Shown piece after piece: positions 50,547 through 59,659 of a stretch of DNA of 64,000 nt. The notes under the pieces are model-generated. The model searched no databases. It worked only from the letters and a program-made list of their open reading frames with translations, and was not told the origin of the DNA. Position 1 is the stretch's first letter. Each line of letters opens with the position of its first letter. The translations under genes and the position numbers were made by a program. The stretch is from Flavobacterium chungbukense. GTDB lineage: Bacteria; Bacteroidota; Bacteroidia; Flavobacteriales; Flavobacteriaceae. Where the stretch lies: assembly GCF_020805785.1 (NCBI RefSeq), contig NZ_JAJGZV010000001.1:434001-498000 (forward strand), written 5' to 3'.

Positions 50547-51590
50547 ATGCAAAACTTAACTCATAACAACGTTCATAATTATTTTAAGCTAAACGGTTAT
50601 CATTTAAATGCAAAAGATTTATGCCGAGCTGCTTATAGTTATGTTAAAGAAGGTGACGCCTACGAAAGATCAATTGGTGAATTCTTTTTAGATTGGTTTG
50701 ATAAAAAGGATTATATCGAAATGACAACTTCGGGAACTACTGGACTGCCAAAATTGGTAAGATTAGAAAAAAAAGCAATGATCCAGTCTGCACTAGCAAC
50801 GGGTGATTTTTTTGATTTAAAACCTGGTGATAAAGCTTTATTATGCCTTCCGACACAATTTATTGCAGGAAAGATGATGTTGGTGCGCAGTTTAATTTTA
50901 GGATTAGAATTAGATGTTGTTTCGCCAAGTCTTCATCCGTTAGAATTAAATACGACTTTGTACGATTTTGTTGCGATGGTGCCGCTTCAGGTTCAAAATT
51001 CAATCAAAGGACTTTCAAAAGTTCGTAAACTTGTAATAGGAGGTGCTAAAATGGATTCTTCTTTAGAAGAAAAACTTTTACCGCTTAAAACAGAGATTTA
51101 TGAAACTTACGGAATGACAGAAACCATCACGCATATTGCTGCGAAACGTTTGGGAGACTCTGTTTTTTCAATTCTGCCAAATGTAAAAATATCGCAAGAT
51201 GAACGCGGATGCTTGGTTATCAATGTTGCTACAATTTCTGACGAAGCGATTGTAACGAATGATTTGGTAGAATTAATAAACGATCAGCAATTTATCTTTT
51301 TAGGAAGAATTGACAATGTAATTAATAGTGGAGGAGTGAAGCTGATTCCTGAACAGATTGAAGCCAAATTAACTGGGAAAATAAATAGCAGGTTTTTTGT
51401 AACTGGACTTCCGGATACTACTTTGGGAGAAAAATTAGTTTTAGTTATTGAAGGAGAAAAACAAGATTTTGCTTCTGATTTCTTTGATGTTTTAGGTAAA
51501 TATGAAAAGCCGAAAGAAATAGTTTTTGTTTCAAAATTCAAAGAAAACGAAAATGGAAAATTACTGCGAAAGCCTACCTTGCAGGATTAA
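50547..51590 (+). CDS. menE: o-Succinylbenzoate-CoA ligase
   Basis: This 347-residue AMP-forming ligase makes o-succinylbenzoyl-CoA in menaquinone synthesis. It has the phosphate loop TTSGTTGLPK (about 59-68), the GAKM and YETYGMTET motifs (about 168 and 188-196), the adenylate-binding GRIDNVINSGGVKLIPEQIE hinge (about 253-272) and the C-terminal lysine region (ENGKLLRKP). It is shorter than proteobacterial MenE at the N-terminus, as is usual in Bacteroidota. It is cotranscribed with the CPBP protease gene. Confidence 0.9.
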   Translation: MQNLTHNNVHNYFKLNGYHLNAKDLCRAAYSYVKEGDAYERSIGEFFLDWFDKKDYIEMTTSGTTGLPKLVRLEKKAMIQSALATGDFFDLKPGDKALLCLPTQFIAGKMMLVRSLILGLELDVVSPSLHPLELNTTLYDFVAMVPLQVQNSIKGLSKVRKLVIGGAKMDSSLEEKLLPLKTEIYETYGMTETITHIAAKRLGDSVFSILPNVKISQDERGCLVINVATISDEAIVTNDLVELINDQQFIFLGRIDNVINSGGVKLIPEQIEAKLTGKINSRFFVTGLPDTTLGEKLVLVIEGEKQDFASDFFDVLGKYEKPKEIVFVSKFKENENGKLLRKPTLQD

Positions 51591-51914
51591 ATTCCAAATA
51601 TCAAAATTCCAAATTCCAAACTCGTAGTTTAGAACTTTGTCAAAGTTTTAAACTTTGACAAAGTGAAACGAAAGTTCTTTCACAATCTTGTCATTTCGAC
51701 GTAAGGAGAAATCTTCGTAAGTAACTCCGCAACGAAAATACAATCTTTGTCTAGCTTCTCGGAGATTTCTCCTTACGTCGAAATGACAAAACTGTAGGGA
51801 ATTAGAAAAAAAAATAAAAAAAATCCAAATTCCAAGTTTTAAAATTGGAATTTGGATTTTTTAATATTGAGTAATTCCAAAACAAATTGGAATTTGGAAT
51901 TTCAAAATTGGAAT
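51591..51914. repeat. Repeat-filled gap including a family D element with 27-base perfect arms
   Basis: This 324-base gap contains a hairpin AACTTTGTCAAAG/CTTTGACAAAGT (about 51632-51664) and a family D element with perfectly complementary 27-base arms at 51688-51714 and 51763-51789. It also holds several AATTCCAAATT-type stems at 51823-51870 that could terminate either neighbouring gene. No ORF was seen. Confidence 0.85.
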
Positions 51915-53129
51915 TTATATTTTACGTTCCAGTAAAGCCATATAGAAACCATCAAAACCAGATTCTGAAGCCAGCATTTTACGATCTTCAACAAAAGTAA
52001 ATTGCTGTCCGATTTCTGTTTTTAAGAATTTCTCCACTTGTTCTTGATTTTCTGATGGTAATACAGAACAAGTTGCATAGACTAATTTTCCGCCTGGTTT
52101 TACAATTTTAGAATAGCTTTCTAAAACCTCACTCTGAACTTTACGAATGTTATCGATAAATTCAGGCTGTAATTTCCATTTAGAATCTGGATTTCTCTTT
52201 AAAACTCCTAATCCGCTACAAGGTGCATCAATTAAAACACGATCTGCTTTTTCGTGTAATTTTTTGATCACTTTTGTGCTGTCGATAATTCGATATTCAA
52301 TATTAAAAGCTCCATTTCTTTTTGCTCTTAATTTCAATTGTTTCAATTTGCTTTCGTACAAATCCATTGCAATTAGCTGTCCTTTGTTTTCCATTAAGGA
52401 AGCCATGTGCAATGTTTTTCCTCCCGCTCCAGCGCAAGTATCTACAACACGCATTCCTGGTTTTACGTCAAGAAATCCTGCAACTAATTGTGAGTTAGCA
52501 TCTTGAACTTCAAAAAGTCCTTGTTTAAAAGCGTCTGTCAAAAATACGTTTGCTCTTTCTTTTAAAACAAGAGCTTCAGGCTGATCTTTTAAATATTCTG
52601 TTTCAATATTTAAATCCATCAATGTATTTCTAAGGCTTTCTTTAGTTCCTTTCAAAGTATTCGTTCTAAGAATAACTTTTGCTGGCTGATTTTGTGCCGC
52701 AATTTCTTTCGACCAAACTTTTTCACCTAATTCTTTTACTCCTAATTCATCCATCCAATCCGGAATAGATTCTTTAAGCGCTCTGTTTTTAGATAATTCG
52801 TCAAAACGGCCTTTAATTTTTCTTTCTGGTGTCCCTTCCAATTGTCTCCAATCCGGAATTGGATAACCACGTAGAACTGCCCAAACGGCAAACATTCTCC
52901 ATAAGTTATCTCTATCATAAGGTTCTTTTACCTCTGCAATTTCGGCGTATAATCGTTTCCAACGAACAATTTCGTATATCGTTTCAGCAACAAACTTCCT
53001 GTCAGAACTTCCCCAACGTTTGTCTTTTTTTAATGCTCTTGCCACCACTTTATCGGCATATTCTCCTTCATTGAAAATAGCATTCAAAGAGTCAATGGTA
53101 GTATAAACTAAATTTCTGTGTAATCTCAT
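51915..53129 (-). CDS. rsmB: 16S rRNA (cytosine-5) methyltransferase RsmB-like
   Basis: This 404-residue protein has an N-terminal NusB-like RNA-binding region (about 5-130) and a Rossmann-like SAM domain. Motif I is DTCAGAGGKTLHMAS (about 230-244), motif IV carries the cysteine in DAPCSGLGVLKRNPD, and the catalytic cysteine of motif VI is in VYATCSVLPSENQEQV. It methylates C5 of a 16S rRNA cytosine (C967 in E. coli) by analogy; the target in this organism is inferred. It has a TACCTTTG promoter and stands alone. Confidence 0.88.
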   Translation of the reverse strand: MRLHRNLVYTTIDSLNAIFNEGEYADKVVARALKKDKRWGSSDRKFVAETIYEIVRWKRLYAEIAEVKEPYDRDNLWRMFAVWAVLRGYPIPDWRQLEGTPERKIKGRFDELSKNRALKESIPDWMDELGVKELGEKVWSKEIAAQNQPAKVILRTNTLKGTKESLRNTLMDLNIETEYLKDQPEALVLKERANVFLTDAFKQGLFEVQDANSQLVAGFLDVKPGMRVVDTCAGAGGKTLHMASLMENKGQLIAMDLYESKLKQLKLRAKRNGAFNIEYRIIDSTKVIKKLHEKADRVLIDAPCSGLGVLKRNPDSKWKLQPEFIDNIRKVQSEVLESYSKIVKPGGKLVYATCSVLPSENQEQVEKFLKTEIGQQFTFVEDRKMLASESGFDGFYMALLERKI

Positions 53130-53146
53130 TTCTATTATTTGAGTTG

Positions 53147-53154
53147 CAAAGGTA
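53147..53154 (-). promoter_or_regulatory. -7 promoter element for rsmB
   Basis: TACCTTTG (minus strand) is an exact TAnnTTTG match, 18 bases before the ATG at 53129. Confidence 0.55.
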
Positions 53155-53215
53155 CTATTAATTGATTGAAAGTTAAATTTTTAATACTGAATCTTATCTT
53201 AGACTTTCATTAAAA

Positions 53216-53247
53216 GAAAAAACACTCTAAAAAAGAGTGTTTTTTGA
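53216..53247 (-). terminator. Intrinsic terminator after kup
   Basis: The stem AAACACTCT/AGAGTGTTT around an A-rich loop lies 17 bases past the kup stop at 53264, with A-runs on the plus strand. Confidence 0.75.
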
Positions 53248-53263
53248 AATTATTGTTAAGCTT

Positions 53264-55243
53264 TTATTCTTTTGAAATAATACGAGTTAATCCAATATTT
53301 TCTGGAGCATGAAGCACCATTGGGAATTTTTCTATTTTAACAGAACTACTGTCTAGACCAAAAGCTCTTTCTTCAGACAAACTCAATTTTTTGATAAAGA
53401 AATAAGAGTTCATGATAATGTTTTCATGCCATCTTAAATCATTGTCGTTTGATAAGAATTTCTCAGAAAGGACAAATTTAAAGTCACCAATAATATTGTT
53501 TTTGTTTAAAGATTCGTAACGGCTGGTAATATCTACTTCTCCGCGTTTTACCATGTCTTTGATAACTTCTCTAAACATTAAATTGATTTTGGTAGGTTCT
53601 CTAAATCCTAAGTTGAAATCAATTCTATAAATATCGTCTTTAGCAATTTCGGTAACTTTATATTGCGTTTTATAAGGTTCGGTTAAAATGTTAACGTGAA
53701 CAAACCAATAGATATCGGCTCTTTTTGGACGTTTCTGCAGAATAGAATAAATGATTTTTTCCTCTAATTCATCAACACGATTTGCATTCGTCATATAAAC
53801 CAAATGCGTTGCATATTTCGGAATGGATAAATCTTGGCTCAATTCTACTAAAACTTGTTTGTAGTCATCAACCTTAACCACTTTCGTGTAGTTTTTGTTG
53901 ATTTTCTTAGCTAAGTACCAAATCGTCATTACAGAAATCAGCATACTTGCAATGATTAAGGTTACATAACCACCTTCTGCAAATTTGGTAATATTGGCGA
54001 ATAAGAAACTAAACTCAATTAAGAGGTAAATCGTAATTAACGGAACCATGAAATACAATTTTACACGTTTCATGATTAAGTAATAATTCAATAAAATAGT
54101 CGTCATGATCATGCACAAAATAATGGCAAGACCATACGCATGTTCCATATTTCCTGATTTTTCGAAGTGTAATACAATTCCAACACAACCAAAAAACAAT
54201 AACCAGTTGATTGACGGAATGTATAATTGACCTTTAACTTCTGTTGGATATTTGATTTTTACCTTAGGCCAGAAATTAAGACGCATTGCTTCGTTAATCA
54301 AAGTAAATGATCCGCTAATAAGCGCTTGAGAAGCAATAACGGCAGCCAAAGTTGCTACTACAATTCCGAATGGTAAAAACCAATGCGGCATAATTAAGTA
54401 AAATGGATTTCCATTTTCTCCACCTAATTGCTGTAGCGTACTTCCTTCGTGATGAATTAAATAGGCAGCTTGTCCAAAATAATTTAAAACCAAAGTAGTT
54501 TTTACAAACATCCAGCTTATTCTGATGTTTTTTCTACCACAGTGTCCCATGTCAGAATATAATGCTTCAGCTCCAGTTGTACATAAAAATACAAATCCTA
54601 AAACGAAGAAACCATCAGGATGAATAGACAATAAATGATAAGCATAATATGGATTAATCGCTTTAATAACTTCTGGATAATTAAGTACTTGAATAGTTCC
54701 TAAAGTTCCAAGCATGGCAAACCAGATTAACATCATTGGGGCAAAAAATTTCCCAACCAATTTAGTTCCGAATTGCTGAATGGTAAATAAAACGAAGAGA
54801 ATGCTAATAACAATGTAAACAATAGTTTGGGTTTGCATTGTTGGGTAAAATGCGCGAATTCCTTCTACAGCAGATGAAATCGAGATAGGTGGCGTAATAA
54901 TTCCGTCAGCTAGCAATGCACTTCCTCCAATTATGGCGGGTACAATAAGCCATTGTATTTTTGTTTTCTTGACTAAGGCATAAAGTGCAAAGATTCCTCC
55001 TTCACCATGATTGTCTGCGCTTAATGTAATAAGTACGTATTTAATCGTAGTTTGCAGTGTCAAAGTCCAAAATACACAAGAAATACCTCCTAAAACAATA
55101 TCAGCATTTATGGTATGATCGCCCAAAATGGCTTTCATTACATACAATGGAGAGGTTCCAATATCTCCGTAAATAATCCCTAAAGTAATCAATAAACCCC
55201 CAATAGACAACTTACTATGTAAGTTTTTATGCGATGCGCTCAT
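53264..55243 (-). CDS. kup: KUP-family potassium uptake transporter
   Basis: This 659-residue proton-coupled potassium transporter has twelve membrane helices and the signature GIIYGDIGTSPLYVMKAIL near the N-terminus. A cytoplasmic C-terminal domain of about 200 residues follows (from KKINKNYTKVVKVDD). The length is normal for Kup. The ATG at 55243 is chosen because the first open codon (55300, TTG) coincides with the promoter. It is separated from both neighbours by terminators. Confidence 0.95.
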   Translation of the reverse strand: MSASHKNLHSKLSIGGLLITLGIIYGDIGTSPLYVMKAILGDHTINADIVLGGISCVFWTLTLQTTIKYVLITLSADNHGEGGIFALYALVKKTKIQWLIVPAIIGGSALLADGIITPPISISSAVEGIRAFYPTMQTQTIVYIVISILFVLFTIQQFGTKLVGKFFAPMMLIWFAMLGTLGTIQVLNYPEVIKAINPYYAYHLLSIHPDGFFVLGFVFLCTTGAEALYSDMGHCGRKNIRISWMFVKTTLVLNYFGQAAYLIHHEGSTLQQLGGENGNPFYLIMPHWFLPFGIVVATLAAVIASQALISGSFTLINEAMRLNFWPKVKIKYPTEVKGQLYIPSINWLLFFGCVGIVLHFEKSGNMEHAYGLAIILCMIMTTILLNYYLIMKRVKLYFMVPLITIYLLIEFSFLFANITKFAEGGYVTLIIASMLISVMTIWYLAKKINKNYTKVVKVDDYKQVLVELSQDLSIPKYATHLVYMTNANRVDELEEKIIYSILQKRPKRADIYWFVHVNILTEPYKTQYKVTEIAKDDIYRIDFNLGFREPTKINLMFREVIKDMVKRGEVDITSRYESLNKNNIIGDFKFVLSEKFLSNDNDLRWHENIIMNSYFFIKKLSLSEERAFGLDSSSVKIEKFPMVLHAPENIGLTRIISKE

Positions 55244-55267
55244 GTATATTTTTATAAAAGACGGTTG

Positions 55268-55300
55268 CAAATTTACTGTTTTAAAACAAATTAGCAGCAA
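55268..55300 (-). promoter_or_regulatory. Promoter of kup
   Basis: TTG (55298-55300) and TAAATTTG (55268-55275, minus strand) are 22 bases apart, a full Bacteroidota -33/-7 pair. The ATG is 25 bases downstream. Confidence 0.65.
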
Positions 55301-55314
55301 TTATAATTAAAAAG

Positions 55315-55347
55315 ATAAAAAAAAGCACAATCCTAAAATTGTGCTTT
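55315..55347 (-). terminator. Intrinsic terminator after the Asn/Arg/Ser-rich lipoprotein gene
   Basis: The perfect stem AAAGCACAAT/ATTGTGCTTT lies 25 bases past the stop at 55372. An A-run on the plus strand follows in transcript order. Confidence 0.8.
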
Positions 55348-55371
55348 CTTACATTATCGTTTGTACTAAAA

Positions 55372-56727
55372 TTAACCTCTTCTTCCGCCACCACCTCTAT
55401 TGTTCGAACCGCTTTCTCTCTGAGGTTGTCCTCCTCTAGATTCTTGGCTTACTCTAGAAGTTTCTTGACTAGCTCTTGGCGCTTCTGAACGCTGCTGAGT
55501 TTGTTGCGGTCTAGCAGTATATTCTCTGTTTGAGTTGCTAGATCTGTTTTCAGAATTGCTTCTTGGAGCTTCAGCTCTTTGAACTGGAGCAGATTGCGTT
55601 GTACTAGCTCTGTTTGGAGAATAGCTTCTTGAATTCTCAGATCTTTGAGAAGACATCTCGCGATTAGAATTTACTCTGTTTTCTGAATTTCCTCTTGAAA
55701 TATTTCCTGTATTGGTTCTTGATTCAGCTCTTGGAGTACTTTCAACTCTTGCAGAACTATTTCCTCTGTTTGAATAATCTCTATTTGCTGTTCCTTCTGT
55801 GTTTCTGTTTACAGTTCTGTTGCTAGAATTATAGTTTCTATCTGTATTTCTTTCTGCAGAAGTTCTGTTAGTTGAGCTTCTGTTTTCTGCATATGTTCTG
55901 TTAGAATTTCTATTATCACTAGAAATAGGTCTTGCTGTATTGCCTCTATTTGTACTGTAGGTATTTCTGTTAGATTCTCTACTAGCAACTCGTCTTTGAT
56001 CTAATTCGTATCTGTTTGTAGTGTTAGAATGTCTTTGAGCAAAACTATTGTTAGGACGCATTCTTTCATAACCATAAGCACGTCTTGTTTCATAGATAGC
56101 TGGAGCTCTGTAACTTCTTCTAACATTTACGTAGTTGTAACTGTTATGAACATTTATGCAAACATTTACATTGTTTCTATATCTGTAAACTGGATATGGC
56201 GCCCAAGCTGTGTAATAGGTAGGGTAATAACCCCAATACCAAGTTGAGTAGTATGGTCTGTAATTGTTTACCCAAAATGAAGTATAAATTACTGGTGCAA
56301 CACTGTACACTGGTTCGTAAATGTAGTTTGCACCATACAAATAAGTATTTCCTACTATCTGAACACTTACTTTATTGTAATTATCTCTTTCAACATCAAT
56401 AGTTGCAATGTCTTGATAAACATCACGATCTAAAACCGCTTGAATAATTACAACGTGTGTTCTATCTTCTACAGATTCGATAACACGTAAGTAATCTACT
56501 TGGTCATCGCCATTTAAGTCTAAGTTAGAAATTTGATATTTTGGATCATTTAATCTTCTTTCAAAATCTTGAAGATTGGCTGATTCTCCAAACATCGAAG
56601 CAACTGCCCTTAAATCTAAATTATCGCTTATGTCTGAATTTTTTGCGTATACTGTAGTTTGACTCTGTGCTGCACAAGAACCAAAAACTAAGGCTATCAT
56701 CGCTATTAAAAGTAATTTCGTTTTCAT
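55372..56727 (-). CDS. Lipoprotein with EF-hand-like site and Asn/Arg/Ser-rich tail
   Basis: This 451-residue protein has a lipoprotein signal (LVFGSC, Cys 18) and an ordered region to about residue 180. That region includes DLNGDDQVDYLRVI (about 70-83), which fits a calcium-binding EF-type loop. Tyr/Trp-rich sequence follows (about 140-180), and then about 235 residues of almost only Asn, Arg, Ser, Thr, Glu and Gln, ending in Gly-rich NNRGGGGRRG. The tail is probably disordered and may bind surface polymer or nucleic acid; function unknown. It is transcribed alone. Confidence 0.75.
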   Translation of the reverse strand: MKTKLLLIAMIALVFGSCAAQSQTTVYAKNSDISDNLDLRAVASMFGESANLQDFERRLNDPKYQISNLDLNGDDQVDYLRVIESVEDRTHVVIIQAVLDRDVYQDIATIDVERDNYNKVSVQIVGNTYLYGANYIYEPVYSVAPVIYTSFWVNNYRPYYSTWYWGYYPTYYTAWAPYPVYRYRNNVNVCINVHNSYNYVNVRRSYRAPAIYETRRAYGYERMRPNNSFAQRHSNTTNRYELDQRRVASRESNRNTYSTNRGNTARPISSDNRNSNRTYAENRSSTNRTSAERNTDRNYNSSNRTVNRNTEGTANRDYSNRGNSSARVESTPRAESRTNTGNISRGNSENRVNSNREMSSQRSENSRSYSPNRASTTQSAPVQRAEAPRSNSENRSSNSNREYTARPQQTQQRSEAPRASQETSRVSQESRGGQPQRESGSNNRGGGGRRG

Positions 56728-56915
56728 GACTTAATTGTATTAAATTATTTTTTCTACTAGTGAATATCCAATTACTGTGCCATAAATTAGTTTTGCAATC
56801 TTGCGTATTTTAATTGTCACTTAATCAATAACTTATGATTTGTTTGTTCTATTTTTGTTTTGATTTGCAATAAAGAGAGATATCAATTTTATTTTTTGAA
56901 AAAGAAATAAACCTA

Positions 56916-56945
56916 TTTGAAATTTTATAAATAATCGTATTTTAG
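56916..56945 (+). promoter_or_regulatory. Promoter candidate for the BNR-repeat protein gene
   Basis: TTTG (56916-56919) and TATTTTAG (56938-56945) are 18 bases apart. The second is one base off TAnnTTTG. The ATG is 24 bases downstream. Confidence 0.45.
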
Positions 56946-56968
56946 CGTTAACCAAATTTTGATTTCCT

Positions 56969-58030
56969 ATGAAAAAACTAACTTTATTTTGTGGTATTTT
57001 TATTTTATTGATGTCTTTTAGAACATTTAATCATAAAACGGAAGTACTTTATAGTAGTGGTTTTACATCAATGACAGTAGATACTCTTTTTAAAGATAGA
57101 ATTAGTATTAGAGCTATTCTAATTGATAAAAATAAAGTTTGGTACGGTGCAGATAATTCTCGTTTTGGTTATTATGATTTAACTAAAAAAGAAAAATTTG
57201 AAGAACATATTTACCGTGATACTTTAAACTTAGAATTTAGAAGCATCGCCCAGACTTCAAAAGATGTTTTTTTGCTTAGTGTAGCAAATCCTGCCTTGCT
57301 TTATGCGGTTTCTAAAAAAGACAATAAAGTTAAATTGGTTTACAAAGAAATTAACCCAAAAGTTTTCTACGATAGCATGCAGTTTTGGAACGATAAAGAA
57401 GGAATTGCCATTGGTGATCCGACCGAAGATACTTTTTCTGTTATTGTAACAAGAGATGGAGGAGAAACCTGGACAAAATTATTGTCGGATAAATTGCCGA
57501 CAAATACAACTGGTGAAGCTGCTTTTGCAGCAAGTAATACTAATATTGTAATTAAAGGAAATGATACATGGCTTGTTTCGGGAGGGAAAAAAGCACGTGT
57601 TTTTTATTCTTCAGATAAGGCAAAAACATGGAAAGTAGTAGAAACACCGATTGTTCAAGGAAAACAAATGACGGGGATTTTTACAGCTGATTTTTACGAT
57701 TCTAAACAAGGTTTTATTGCAGGAGGAGATTATGATTATCCGAATAAAAGAATAGATAATAAAGCTTTTACCAAAGACGGTGGAAAAACGTGGGAATTGA
57801 TAGGGCAGAATATGGGCTTTGGTTATGCGTCTTGTGTGCAATATGTGCCTGGAGGAAATGGAAAAGAAATTGTATGCGTTGGTTCTGAAGGCATACAATA
57901 TTCTCAAAATGGAGGAGAAAACTGGATGCAGCTTTCTACAGATTCAACACTTTTTACTATTCGTTTTGTAAACAGAAATACTGCAATTGCAGCGGGTCAT
58001 AATAAAGTAGTTAAGCTTAATTTTAAATAA
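56969..58030 (+). CDS. BNR/Asp-box beta-propeller protein (Ycf48-like)
   Basis: This 353-residue exported protein has a signal-like N-terminus and repeated Asp-box motifs: TRDGGETWTKL, SSDKAKTWKVV, TKDGGKTWELI and SQNGGENWMQL. They are spread through a six- or seven-bladed propeller. Such proteins resemble sialidase-type or Ycf48-type propellers and are often labelled oxidoreductase, but no catalytic residues are apparent. Monocistronic, convergent with the ECF sigma operon and separated from it by a bidirectional terminator. Confidence 0.85.
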   Translation: MKKLTLFCGIFILLMSFRTFNHKTEVLYSSGFTSMTVDTLFKDRISIRAILIDKNKVWYGADNSRFGYYDLTKKEKFEEHIYRDTLNLEFRSIAQTSKDVFLLSVANPALLYAVSKKDNKVKLVYKEINPKVFYDSMQFWNDKEGIAIGDPTEDTFSVIVTRDGGETWTKLLSDKLPTNTTGEAAFAASNTNIVIKGNDTWLVSGGKKARVFYSSDKAKTWKVVETPIVQGKQMTGIFTADFYDSKQGFIAGGDYDYPNKRIDNKAFTKDGGKTWELIGQNMGFGYASCVQYVPGGNGKEIVCVGSEGIQYSQNGGENWMQLSTDSTLFTIRFVNRNTAIAAGHNKVVKLNFK

Positions 58031-58036
58031 AAAAAT

Positions 58037-58080
58037 AAGAACCCTAAATAATAAAGTAAGTATTATTATATAGGGTCCTT
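58037..58080. terminator. Bidirectional terminator between convergent genes
   Basis: AAGAACCCTAAATAATA (58037-58053) pairs with TATTATATAGGGTCCTT (58064-58080) with two mismatches or wobbles. It lies between the plus-strand BNR gene and the minus-strand sensor gene. Confidence 0.7.
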
Positions 58081-58102
58081 ATCGCTGTTGTTTCTTTATT
58101 GC

Positions 58103-58561
58103 TTAGTCTTTGTTGGCTTTATCACGATACTGCTGCAACAATTTTCGGCTAAAATCGTCTTCCGATTTTTTAAGTAATAATATTTTCTTTGCAGAAAGCA
58201 CCTTTTTAATATTACTCATAAATTTTTCTCTTAGTTGATACAATTCTTTATCTGTACTTTCTATTTGAGATAATAAGGTTACGGCTTCTTTTTCTGAAAG
58301 ATTTTTAAAATTGTCATCGTTTAATTTTTTCAGATAAGTTTTCATTTTTAAATGTCTTAATTCGAATTGTTTATCATCATAAGCATTGTAAATAGGCCAA
58401 AATTTTTCTGCTTCTGTTGAAGTTAATTCTAGTTCTGTCGTTAAAAATGAAACTTTAAAAGCTTTAATCTTTTCACGTTTTTCATCAATTTTTCCATTTT
58501 GTGCAAAAAAGGAAATACTTGTCAGAAAGAGCAGTAATGTTAAAATGTTTTTTATTTTCAT
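58103..58561 (-). CDS. Periplasmic sensor protein of an ECF sigma system
   Basis: This 152-residue protein has a signal peptide (TSISFFAQ) and an all-helical body (TTELELTSTEAEKFWPIYNAY, then LSEKEAVTLLSQIESTDKEL). It resembles the CpxP/Spy-like helical family that in Bacteroidota is encoded beside ECF sigma factors and named sensor of ECF-type sigma factor. It is the third gene of a sigma, anti-sigma, sensor operon. The signal it senses is unknown; assignment rests on composition and context. Confidence 0.8.
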   Translation of the reverse strand: MKIKNILTLLLFLTSISFFAQNGKIDEKREKIKAFKVSFLTTELELTSTEAEKFWPIYNAYDDKQFELRHLKMKTYLKKLNDDNFKNLSEKEAVTLLSQIESTDKELYQLREKFMSNIKKVLSAKKILLLKKSEDDFSRKLLQQYRDKANKD

Positions 58562-58587
58562 TGCTAAGTTAAGTTGTTGAGTTAAGT

Positions 58588-59007
58588 TTAATTTTGTTCT
58601 GCAATTAAATGTTCTATGTTTGGACTTGTGGATAAAATGTCTTCTAGAGTTTCGTCTTCCAAAGTAATATTATTGTTTAATTTTTCAATATCGCTGTCGT
58701 CTAACTTCTGAATTAAATCGTACTGGCTTATATTGGACTGATAAGATAAATAGGTTTCTAATGTAGCTTCATCCAGATCATTAGATGTTGCTTTGTAATT
58801 ATTTACAATCGGAATCATCAGCGCAAAACCAATTACAGCCGCGGCCGCAAGCGAAAGTGTTTTTTTACGTTTGTAAAAAGGAATTACCTTAACTTCTTTC
58901 TGATGTAATTGCTGTAAAACTTTCTCTGAAAAATCATCAAAATAATTTTCTGGAGTATTAAATCCAGATTTTATTTTGGGTTCGTTTTCTAATTTAAATG
59001 CTTTCAT
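58588..59007 (-). CDS. Putative membrane anti-sigma factor
   Basis: This 139-residue protein has an N-terminal soluble part with PENYFDDFSEKVLQQLHQ (19-36), one membrane helix (about 48-68), and an acidic periplasmic C-terminus. It lacks the HxxxCxxC zinc motif of classic anti-sigma factors. It is read 33 bases after the sigma gene and 26 bases before the sensor gene, in an arrangement where the middle gene typically restrains the sigma factor. Anti-sigma function is inferred from position. Confidence 0.7.
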   Translation of the reverse strand: MKAFKLENEPKIKSGFNTPENYFDDFSEKVLQQLHQKEVKVIPFYKRKKTLSLAAAAVIGFALMIPIVNNYKATSNDLDEATLETYLSYQSNISQYDLIQKLDDSDIEKLNNNITLEDETLEDILSTSPNIEHLIAEQN

Positions 59008-59040
59008 AATATCTATAAGATAGTTTTAGTTACCAAAGGT

Positions 59041-59583
59041 TTAATTTGATGTAACATATAATTCAATTTTTTTTACTGCGTGATGATAAGATGCTTTTAA
59101 GGCACCAACCGAAGTTCCTAAGATTTCGGCTATTTCCTCGTACTTCAATTCTTCAAAATATTTCATTTTGAAAACTAATTGTTGTTTTTCTGGAAGCGTT
59201 ACAATTGCTTTTTGAAATTTGATTTGAATTTCATCTCCATCAAAATAAAGATCTGCCTTTAAATTGTCAATCGTTTTATTTTGAAGATCTTCAGACGAAA
59301 TACCGCTCAATTTTGCTTTTTGAGATAAAAAAGTCAAAGCTTCGTTTGTGGCAATACGATACATCCAGGAAAAAAGTTTACTTTCACCTTTAAAGTTTTT
59401 AAGATATTGAAAGACTTTTATAAAAGTATTCTGCAAAACATCATCTGCATCATCATGATTCAAAACAATGTTTCGAATATGAGAATACAGCGGACGCTGA
59501 TAATCAGACAAGAGTTTTTGAAACGCTGTATTTTGCGTTTGAGGGTTTAATAATTGTTTTATAAATTCCTTCTCGTCTATCAA
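59041..59583 (-). CDS. ECF RNA polymerase sigma factor
   Basis: This 180-residue sigma-70 family ECF protein has region 2 with NHDDADDVLQNTFIKVFQYLKNF and FSWMYRIATNEAL (about 43-94), and region 4 with LPEKQQLVFKMKYFEELKYEEIAEILGTSVGALKASYHHAVKKI (about 132-175). It directs RNA polymerase to its own regulon. It is the first gene of the operon and presumably self-activating, but no consensus ECF promoter was recognised upstream. Confidence 0.93.
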   Translation of the reverse strand: MIDEKEFIKQLLNPQTQNTAFQKLLSDYQRPLYSHIRNIVLNHDDADDVLQNTFIKVFQYLKNFKGESKLFSWMYRIATNEALTFLSQKAKLSGISSEDLQNKTIDNLKADLYFDGDEIQIKFQKAIVTLPEKQQLVFKMKYFEELKYEEIAEILGTSVGALKASYHHAVKKIELYVTSN

Positions 59584-59659
59584 ACTTTTTTATTGTGTAA
59601 ACCTTCTGAATGTATATTAGACTGAATTGTAAACAAAAGGTTTAATAAACTTTTGAAAT

